Positions 15,747-21,598 of a stretch of 21,598 nt of DNA are shown piece by piece. Position 1 is the stretch's first letter. The number at the start of each line of letters is the position of its first letter. Position numbers and translations under genes: made by a program. The notes beneath the pieces are model-generated. The model had not been told where the DNA came from. It made no database searches and worked only from the letters and a program-made list of their open reading frames with translations. Source of the stretch: Planctomycetaceae bacterium (GTDB lineage: Bacteria; Planctomycetota; Phycisphaerae; Phycisphaerales; SM1A02); assembly GCA_027488415.1 (NCBI GenBank), contig JAIYBS010000228.1, forward strand, positions 1 through 21,598. Direction: 5' to 3'.

Positions 15747-15810
15747 CGGTGACGCACGCCGGAATCCACCGAATTGCGATCCGCTTCGCGCCGGTTCCGC
15801 CGAAACGCCT

Positions 15811-15856
15811 CCGTGCGCGCGGACGATTCCCCGTGCGATCGCACGAACGCGCACGG
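15811..15856. repeat. Nested palindromes downstream of the SDR gene
   Basis: CCGTGCGCG (15811-15819) and CGCGCACGG (15848-15856) are perfect inverted repeats flanking a 14-bp palindrome, CGTGCGATCGCACG (15832-15845). They lie between the SDR stop and the eRF1-like gene. They could be an operator for the latter or a terminator-like fold for the former. There is no T-run. The rest of the 136-bp gap shows nothing I recognise. Confidence 0.45.
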
Positions 15857-15870
15857 CACGCATGACGCGA

Positions 15871-16689
15871 TCAGCCGAGCGCGAGCCGGCCGCCGTCCAC
15901 CGGGATGTTCACGCCGGTGAGGTAGCTCGCGGCCGGCGACGCGAGGAACACCGCGACCGCCGCGATCTCCTCGGGCGCGGCGAAGCGGCCCATGGGAACG
16001 GTGCGCATCGCGTCGGCCTCGACCTCGGGAAGCGACATTCCCGCGCGACGCGCGCGGCCCTCGAAGAGCGCCTCGAGGCGCGCGGTGCGCGTGAAGCCGG
16101 GGAGCACGGTGTTGACGGTGATCCCGAACGGCGCGAGCTCCACCGCGAGCGTGCGCGCCCAGTTCGCGACTGCCGCGCGCACGGTGTTCGAGACGCCGAG
16201 GCCGCGGATCGGCGTCACGACGCTCGTCGACGCGATGTTCACGACGCGCCCGTAGCCGCACTCGCGCATCGCGGGCGCGAACGCCTGCACGAGCGCATGC
16301 GCGCTGAGGAGCTGCATCTCGAAGGCCTTCGTGAAGTCGTCGGCGCGCGCCTCGATCGCGCTGCCGGCCGGCGGCCCGCCGGTGTTGTTGACGAGCACGT
16401 GCACGGGGCCGGCGGAGGCCAGGTGCGTGCGCGCGGCGAACTCCACGTCCTTCGAGCTCGCGAAGTCGACCTCGACGGTCCAGTGCTTCTGCCCGGCGGG
16501 GCGGGGGAGCTCCTCGAGGACGCGGACGAGGCCCTGGTCGTTGCGCCCGCAGGCGGTGACCGTCGCGCCCGCGGCGGCCATCGCGAGCGCGGTCGCCTTG
16601 CCGATCCCCTGCGTGGCGCCGCAGACGAAGGCGTGCCTGCCGAGGAGCGGGTGGGTCGCGGGCGTCGGTGCGCTGCTCATGCTGGTCAT
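15871..16689 (-). CDS. SDR-family oxidoreductase-like protein lacking the canonical Tyr/Lys pair
   Basis: This 272-aa Rossmann-fold protein has the nucleotide-binding CGATQGIGKATA (about 23-34), a CGRN segment for cofactor selection, NNTGGPP in place of NNAG, and NIASTS with the catalytic-region serine. Where classical SDRs have YxxxK it reads SNTVR, so both Tyr and Lys are replaced. Relatives with SN...R at this place exist in my recollection and are annotated as SDR or 3-oxoacyl-ACP reductase-like. The C-terminal end (ASYLTGVNIPVDGG) is typical. The ATG at 16689 lies 6 nt after a TACCCT box with no Shine-Dalgarno; a second in-frame ATG is at 16680. It diverges from the GH95 gene. The reaction is unknown. 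Confidence 0.88.
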   Translation of the reverse strand: MTSMSSAPTPATHPLLGRHAFVCGATQGIGKATALAMAAAGATVTACGRNDQGLVRVLEELPRPAGQKHWTVEVDFASSKDVEFAARTHLASAGPVHVLVNNTGGPPAGSAIEARADDFTKAFEMQLLSAHALVQAFAPAMRECGYGRVVNIASTSVVTPIRGLGVSNTVRAAVANWARTLAVELAPFGITVNTVLPGFTRTARLEALFEGRARRAGMSLPEVEADAMRTVPMGRFAAPEEIAAVAVFLASPAASYLTGVNIPVDGGRLALG

Positions 16690-16737
16690 GGCCGAAGGGT
16701 AGCGAACCGCCGGGGCGCGGAGCGGTAGAACTCCGGC
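16690..16737. promoter_or_regulatory. Divergent promoter gap (SDR / GH95)
   Basis: The 48-bp gap has TACCCT on the minus strand (16701 to 16696), exactly 6 nt before the SDR ATG. On the plus strand TAGAAC (16726-16731) lies 6 nt before the GH95 ATG; it lacks the final T and is the weaker match. No Shine-Dalgarno is seen on either side. Confidence 0.45.
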
Positions 16738-19710
16738 ATGATCGCCTCCGCCGCAGCCGTGGTCGCCCTCGTCGCAAGCGCCTTCGTCGCGATGCAGGGG
16801 GCGCCCTCCGATTCCCCTGCGCGCTCGGTGGCGGGCGTCACGCTGTCGCCCACGCGCGTCCCGGGGCGCTGGGAGGGGAACGGCCTTGCCGCGGGCACCG
16901 ACGGCATCGCGTGGTACGTCGGCGAGGTCACGCTCACGGACGCGGACCTGCAGGGCGACCTCGTGCTCAACGCCGGCTGGCTGGACGACGAGGACCAGGC
17001 GTGGTTCAACGGCACCAAGATCGGCGAGACCGCCGGCTGGAACGTGGATCGCGCGTACGCCGTGCCGCGCGCGCTGGCCCGCGCCGGAGTCAACCGCATC
17101 GCGATCCGCGTGCGCGACACGGGCGGCAACGGCGGATGGACCGGGAAGGCGCGCTCGGCGCCGTCGCTCGACGGGGCGTCGTGCTCGTTCGACCTCTCGG
17201 GAACGTGGTGGATCGCGGCGGGCGATCATCCGGGACTCGCCTCGTTCGACCCGGTGATGGATCCGGACGTGCACGCGCGTCTGGTGCCGATCGGCGTCGG
17301 CCGTCGCCGGACCGCCGTGCGTCCCGACGAGGTCATGACGGGCACGCCGCCAGACATGTGGTACGCCGCGCCCGCGGTCGCGTGGACCGAGGCGCTCCCG
17401 GTCGGCAACGGCCGGCTCGGCGCGATGGTGTTCGGCGGCGTTGAGCGCGAGCGCCTGCAGCTCAACGAGGCGAGCGTGTGGGAGGGGAACGCCGAGGACC
17501 GCAACGCGCCTGCGGCGGCGGCGAGCTTCCGCGCGGCGCGCGAGCTCTCGCTGCAGGGGAAGGTGCTCGAGGCACAGCGGATCCTGCAGCGCGACTGCAT
17601 GCTGCCGAAGGACATGGAGGAGCGGAGCCACCAGACGCTCGGCGACCTGTTCCTCGAGCTCGCCGACGCGCCGGCGGTCGCGACGTCGTACCGCCGGTCG
17701 CTCGACCTGCGCGGCGGCGTCGCCGCGACGCGCTTCGTCGCGGACGGCGTCCCGGTGGTGCGCGAGGTCGTCGCGAGCGCGCCCGACGAGCTGCTCGCGG
17801 TGCGCGTGCGGACCGAGGGCGATGCCGTGCTCCCGGCGCTCCGCGTTCGCCTGCGCCGCGAGGCGTTCGAGTCCGACGAGCCGTCGCACGCGGCGATCCC
17901 CGCGACGGGCGGGGCGAGGCTCTCGTTCGTCGGTCGCACCGGGCAGGGCGGCGTCCGGTACGCCGCGATCGCGGACGTGCGCGCGGACGGCGGCACCGTC
18001 GAGCTCGCGGACGGCGACGCGCTGGTGCGCGGCGCGCGGTCGGTGACGGTGTGCGTCTCGGCGCGCACCGACTACTTCGGCGAGGAGCCCGCGCCGCAGG
18101 CGGAGCACGACCTCCGCAGCGCGTCGGTCGGGTTCGACGCGCTTCGTGCGCGCGCGTCGGAGTGGCTCGCGCAGCGGATGGACCGAGTGGAGCTCGACCT
18201 CGGGGGCCCGCCGCCCGAGTCGAGCGTCGTGCCGGAGCTCATGCCGACGGACCGGCGCCTGGCGCGCTTCCGATCGAATCCCGAGTGGGACAACGAGCTG
18301 CTCGCGCTCTACGTGCGCTACGGGCGGTACCTGCTCCTCGCCTCGAGCCGCGACGGCAGCCTGCCCGCGAACCTGCAGGGGATCTGGAACGAGCACTTCC
18401 GCGCGCCGTGGAACGCGGACTTCCACACGAACATCAACGTGCAGATGAACTATTGGCACGCGGGCCCGTGCGCGATCGCCGAGGCGGAGCTGCCGCTGAT
18501 GGACCTGATCGACCGGTTGCGCGTGCGCGGCGCGCTCACCGCGAAGGACCTCTACGGCGCGCGCGGCTGGTGCTGCCACCACATCACCGACGCGTGGGCG
18601 ATGACCGCGGCCGAGGGTCAGACGGTGTGGGGCATGTACCCGCTCGGCGGCACGTGGCTGGTGCGGCACGCGTGGGAGCACTTCGCGTACACGTGGGACC
18701 TCGCGTTCCTGCGCGACCGCGCGTGGCCGATGATGGAGGGGGCGGTGCAGTTCCTGCTCGACTACCTCGCGACGGACCCGTCGACGGGGATGCTCGTCAG
18801 CGGGCCGAGCACGAGCCCGGAGAACACGTTCATCCTGCCCGACGGGTCCCGCGCGGACACGAGCATGGGCACGTCGATGGACCAGTGGATCGCGCGCGAC
18901 TGCCTCGTCAACTTCCTTGACGCGGCGCGGATCCTCGGCCGCGGCGGCGACCCGCTCGCGATGCAGGCGGAGGCGGCGCTCGGGAAGCTCGCCGTTCCGC
19001 AGGTCGGTGCGGACGGCCGGCTGATGGAGTGGTCGAAGCCGTGGGGCGAGGCCGAGCCCGGTCACCGGCACATGAGCCACCTCTACGGGCTGCACCCGGC
19101 GAACTTCATCACGCCGGACGGGTCGCCCGAGCTGGCCGCGGCCGCGCGCAAGAGCCTCGAGTTCCGCCTGAAGAACGGCGGCGGGCACACCGGCTGGAGC
19201 CGCGCGTGGCTCATCAACTTCTGGGCCCGGCTGCACGACGGCGAGCGGGCGTGGGCGGACGCGTGCGCGCTGCTCGCGAAGTCGACGCTCCCGAACCTGT
19301 TCGACGACCATCCGCCGTTCCAGATCGACGGGAACTTCGGCGGCGCGGCGGGCATCGTCGAGATGCTGCTGCAGAGCCACGTGCGGTCGTGGTCGGGCGG
19401 GCACCTCGTGCACCGCATCGACCTGCTTCCGGCGCTCCCGAAGGCGTGGCCGGACGGCCGCGCGGCGGGACTCATGGCGCGCGGCGGCGTGCGGGTCGAG
19501 ATGCAGTGGAGGGGCGGCGGACTCGTGCGCGCGCAGCTCGATGCGCCGGACGGCCGCGAGCTGCGCGTGCGCCTGCCGGACGGCGTGCGCAGCGCGGTCA
19601 TCGCCGTGGCCGGCCAGGCGCCGGTCGAGCTGCCGCTGCCGGACGGCATCGCGATCGTCCCGCGCGCGGCGTCGCAGGGCGCGCGCACGGTGGTGATCAC
19701 GGGAAAGTGA
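16738..19710 (+). CDS. GH95-family alpha-L-fucosidase with N-terminal beta-sandwich
   Basis: This 990-aa exported glycosidase starts with a hydrophobic signal sequence (about 1-20). Residues about 40-165 form a galactose-binding-like beta-sandwich (DEDQAWFNGTKIGETAGWNV, then RVRDTGGNGGW). The GH95 body begins at the hallmark PAVAWTEALPVGNGRLGAMVFGG (about 215). The active-site candidates of this family are present: NxN at Asn565/Asn567 in HTNINVQMNYW, the acid Glu764 in LMEWSKPW, and Asp864 in QIDGNFGG. Characterised members cleave alpha-1,2-fucosyl (some alpha-L-galactosyl) linkages with inversion. This suggests use of fucosylated algal or host glycans. No fucose catabolism genes are in the window. 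It converges on the M1 peptidase gene through a bidirectional hairpin. Confidence 0.92.
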   Translation: MIASAAAVVALVASAFVAMQGAPSDSPARSVAGVTLSPTRVPGRWEGNGLAAGTDGIAWYVGEVTLTDADLQGDLVLNAGWLDDEDQAWFNGTKIGETAGWNVDRAYAVPRALARAGVNRIAIRVRDTGGNGGWTGKARSAPSLDGASCSFDLSGTWWIAAGDHPGLASFDPVMDPDVHARLVPIGVGRRRTAVRPDEVMTGTPPDMWYAAPAVAWTEALPVGNGRLGAMVFGGVERERLQLNEASVWEGNAEDRNAPAAAASFRAARELSLQGKVLEAQRILQRDCMLPKDMEERSHQTLGDLFLELADAPAVATSYRRSLDLRGGVAATRFVADGVPVVREVVASAPDELLAVRVRTEGDAVLPALRVRLRREAFESDEPSHAAIPATGGARLSFVGRTGQGGVRYAAIADVRADGGTVELADGDALVRGARSVTVCVSARTDYFGEEPAPQAEHDLRSASVGFDALRARASEWLAQRMDRVELDLGGPPPESSVVPELMPTDRRLARFRSNPEWDNELLALYVRYGRYLLLASSRDGSLPANLQGIWNEHFRAPWNADFHTNINVQMNYWHAGPCAIAEAELPLMDLIDRLRVRGALTAKDLYGARGWCCHHITDAWAMTAAEGQTVWGMYPLGGTWLVRHAWEHFAYTWDLAFLRDRAWPMMEGAVQFLLDYLATDPSTGMLVSGPSTSPENTFILPDGSRADTSMGTSMDQWIARDCLVNFLDAARILGRGGDPLAMQAEAALGKLAVPQVGADGRLMEWSKPWGEAEPGHRHMSHLYGLHPANFITPDGSPELAAAARKSLEFRLKNGGGHTGWSRAWLINFWARLHDGERAWADACALLAKSTLPNLFDDHPPFQIDGNFGGAAGIVEMLLQSHVRSWSGGHLVHRIDLLPALPKAWPDGRAAGLMARGGVRVEMQWRGGGLVRAQLDAPDGRELRVRLPDGVRSAVIAVAGQAPVELPLPDGIAIVPRAASQGARTVVITGK

Positions 19711-19715
19711 TGCCA

Positions 19716-19748
19716 GAAAACATGCCGGGGGGCCCCCGGCATGTTTTC
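19716..19748. terminator. Bidirectional hairpin terminator, second copy of the 33-bp palindrome
   Basis: The arms GAAAACATGCCGGGGG (19716-19731) and its complement (19733-19748) flank one G. It differs from the copy at 15224-15256 only by a compensatory T-A to C-G pair and the centre base. It separates GH95 from the convergent M1 peptidase gene, whose TGA stop lies inside the right arm. Confidence 0.85.
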
Positions 19749-21598
19749 AGTTCGCGTCGGCTTCCGCGAGCTTGCGGTTGAGCATCAGCGTCCGCACGTC
19801 CGGGTCGACCACGGCCTTGGTGGGCTTGAAGTCGCTCTCGAGGGTGAACTCGACGGCCTCGCCGGCCGAGATCGTCCGCTTCGCGCGCGCGTCGCGGTAC
19901 TCGGGGCGCTGCAGCGCGGCCGCGGCGCGTTCCTCGGGCGTGCGGCACACGGCCGCCTCGGGCCAGCGCTCCTCGCCGTTGGTGACCGCGACCTCGAGCG
20001 GCACCGTGCCGGTGCCGATGTTCCTCACGGTCACGACGGTGCGCCACGGTCCGCCCGCCGCCGGCTCGGAGACGACCGCGGACTCGACCTTGAACTCGGG
20101 CACCACGACGTCGAAGAACCACTGCTTCGTGAACGCGTCGTACACGGCCGCATCGGGCGCGTGCGGTCGCAGCGCCTCGACCAGGTCCTGAAGCAGCGGG
20201 TGGTCGGGGCCTTCCTGGAACCGGCCGATGAAGTCGCGCATCGCCGCGTCCATCCGGTCCTCGCCGAGGTGCTCCATGAGCATCCAGAACACCCAGCCGC
20301 CCTTGTCGTAGGTGACGGTCTGGTCGCCCTTTCGCGAACCGTCCGTCTCGGTCATCGGCAGCTCGTCGTCGGCGCTGCGCGCGTTGCCGTAGCTGAACTC
20401 GATGCCGCGCAGGAACGCCATCCGCATGCGGTCGCCGCGCAGCTGCCGGATCAGGCGCGCGGACGAGTAGTGCGCCATGCCCTCGCTGAGGATGTTGCCG
20501 CCGGGCGCGTTGCCGGGCCGGAGGATGTTGCCGAACCACTGGTGCGCCGCCTCGTGCGCGGTGACCATGAACGCCGTGTCCTGCTCGGGCGTCGGCTTTG
20601 ACATGAAGCCGATCGACTCGCTGAACGTGATGTTCGTCGGGAAGCCCTGCGCGTAGCTCGCGAGCCCGGGGAACTCGCTGAGCCGGAGCTCCTTCCACGG
20701 GTAGGGCCAGAACCACTTCGAGTACCACTCGTGCGCGCCGTCGAGCGCCTCGAGCATCACGGGCACGTTGAACCCGTGCTCCGGGAGGTGCCAGATGACC
20801 GTCGACTTCCCGCGCGACTCCTGCCACCGGCCGGCGACGATGTTCGCGGCCATGATCGGGTGGTCCGTCTCCCAGCGCATCGTGCGGACGCCGCCCTCGA
20901 CCGTGTCGGCGATGCACACGCCCGGCATGTTGGCGCGGTACGCCTCGGGCACGCGGATCGTCGCCTTCATCATCGTGTGGCCGCCGGTGCCGAACGCGGT
21001 CTTGGTGACCTTCCTCCAGTCGTCCGGACCGACGCGCTTCGGCTCCGGCGTGCGCTCCGGGTCCATGCCGACGCCGTCGACGTAGCCCATCTCGGGGAGG
21101 AACGTCGGTCCGAAGCTCGTGAGCACCGTGCCCGAGGGCAGGATGAACTCGCCAGCGCCGGCCGGGTTCTTGCGGGTGCCGCCGGGCACGCGCACGTCGT
21201 AGGAGAAGCCGAGCTCGACCTCCGCGCCCGGCGCCAGCGGCGCGTCCGGAGTGAACACCCAGAGGCCGGCGCTGTCGTCGACCTTGCGCTCGCGCGGGCT
21301 CTTCCGCTTCGCCTCGGCCGCCTTCTCGCGCGTCCACTCCTCGCCGTCGAACGCGAACGAGAGCTCGGTGAACGTGGTGTTCGGCGTCACCGCGAACTGC
21401 CGCATCGGCCGCTCGGTCATGTTGCGCAGTCCGTACGAGCCCTTCATGCGGAGGCTTCCGGCCGCGGGGTCGAGGTCGATGTCGAGGTCCATCCGCACGA
21501 TGGTGGGCTGGTCGACGTCCTTCCAGGTGTTCGCGTTGCCGACGTAGTAGCCGCGCTCGAGCTTGCGCTCCGGGCCGCCGCCGGGACCGCCGCGGACC
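19747..21598 (-). CDS. M1-family metallopeptidase, C-terminal part (probable ABC-permease fusion; cut by window edge)
   Basis: At least 616 residues are visible; the frame is open through position 21598, so the start lies outside. The zinc site is HEAAHQWFGN (about 20540-20570) with the third ligand in LSEGMAHYSS. The spacing is HEXXH-x19-E, one longer than in classical M1 aminopeptidases but the same as in the M1 domains I recall fused to ABC-2 type permeases. YDKGGWVFWML supplies the catalytic Tyr and following helix. The upstream beta-domain (PSGTVLTSFGPTFLPEMGY) also fits. I infer that the missing N-terminal part contains membrane helices. A peptidase acting outside the cytoplasm is likely. 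The stop codon is embedded in the GH95/M1 hairpin. Confidence 0.88.
   Translation of the reverse strand, partial: VRGGPGGGPERKLERGYYVGNANTWKDVDQPTIVRMDLDIDLDPAAGSLRMKGSYGLRNMTERPMRQFAVTPNTTFTELSFAFDGEEWTREKAAEAKRKSPRERKVDDSAGLWVFTPDAPLAPGAEVELGFSYDVRVPGGTRKNPAGAGEFILPSGTVLTSFGPTFLPEMGYVDGVGMDPERTPEPKRVGPDDWRKVTKTAFGTGGHTMMKATIRVPEAYRANMPGVCIADTVEGGVRTMRWETDHPIMAANIVAGRWQESRGKSTVIWHLPEHGFNVPVMLEALDGAHEWYSKWFWPYPWKELRLSEFPGLASYAQGFPTNITFSESIGFMSKPTPEQDTAFMVTAHEAAHQWFGNILRPGNAPGGNILSEGMAHYSSARLIRQLRGDRMRMAFLRGIEFSYGNARSADDELPMTETDGSRKGDQTVTYDKGGWVFWMLMEHLGEDRMDAAMRDFIGRFQEGPDHPLLQDLVEALRPHAPDAAVYDAFTKQWFFDVVVPEFKVESAVVSEPAAGGPWRTVVTVRNIGTGTVPLEVAVTNGEERWPEAAVCRTPEERAAAALQRPEYRDARAKRTISAGEAVEFTLESDFKPTKAVVDPDVRTLMLNRKLAEADAN

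Noticed and set aside
15871..19413. A very long minus-strand open frame antisense to the GH95 gene
   Set aside because: It is in frame with the SDR gene at its end, but its upper part is Arg/Ala/His-rich translation typical of the complement of a GC-rich gene. It has no recognisable domain, and GH95 on the plus strand is clearly real.

Overview
This is a GC-rich bacterial chromosomal window with densely packed genes on both strands. It most resembles a member of the Planctomycetota. The lineage clues are a large orphan pseudopilin-like protein with a Gly^Phe-Thr prepilin site, a membrane zinc-ribbon protein of a type I associate with that phylum, and a GH95 fucosidase next to large secreted and membrane-associated peptidases. 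This assignment is inference, because the window has no rRNA or marker tree. No phage, transposase, CRISPR array, tRNA or rRNA gene was recognised.

Layout. Positions 1-631 (minus) hold the N-terminal part of phosphoglycerate mutase gpmI. It diverges from a YggS-type PLP-binding protein (679-1458, plus) across a mirror-symmetric promoter. A minus-strand block from 6120 to 1428 holds a zinc-ribbon/two-helix membrane protein, thymidylate kinase (tmk), an XRE-HTH/TPR regulator, a tiny Trp-rich exported protein, guanylate kinase (gmk) and a fatty-acid desaturase. A small four-helix membrane protein (6166-6687, plus) faces the GTPase der, which is coupled by an ATGA overlap to a DUF1579-like protein (minus). 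Uracil phosphoribosyltransferase upp (plus) converges on a cobalamin adenosyltransferase and an Ntn-type asparaginase (minus). Their shared boundary is a 37-bp-arm perfect inverted repeat that supplies both stop codons.

From 11467 to 11781 lies a long, hairpin-rich untranslated leader for a 381-aa pseudopilin-like protein, which ends at a classical terminator. Next come a secreted M28 peptidase with PA-like and PDZ domains (plus), an eRF1-domain-like small protein (minus), an SDR oxidoreductase lacking the usual catalytic Tyr/Lys (minus), a GH95 alpha-L-fucosidase with an N-terminal beta-sandwich (plus), and the M1 peptidase half of a probable ABC-permease fusion (minus, cut by the window edge). 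The two convergent junctions in this part carry near-identical 33-bp palindromes with a compensatory base-pair change.

Most genes are housekeeping. The most interesting material is regulatory. A TANNNT box sits 6-7 nt in front of many start codons that have no Shine-Dalgarno sequence, which suggests leaderless transcripts. The HTH-TPR regulator, with an operator-like palindrome upstream and a small exported Trp-rich protein downstream, has the layout of a receptor/secreted-peptide signalling pair. The intergenic palindromes look like members of dispersed families.
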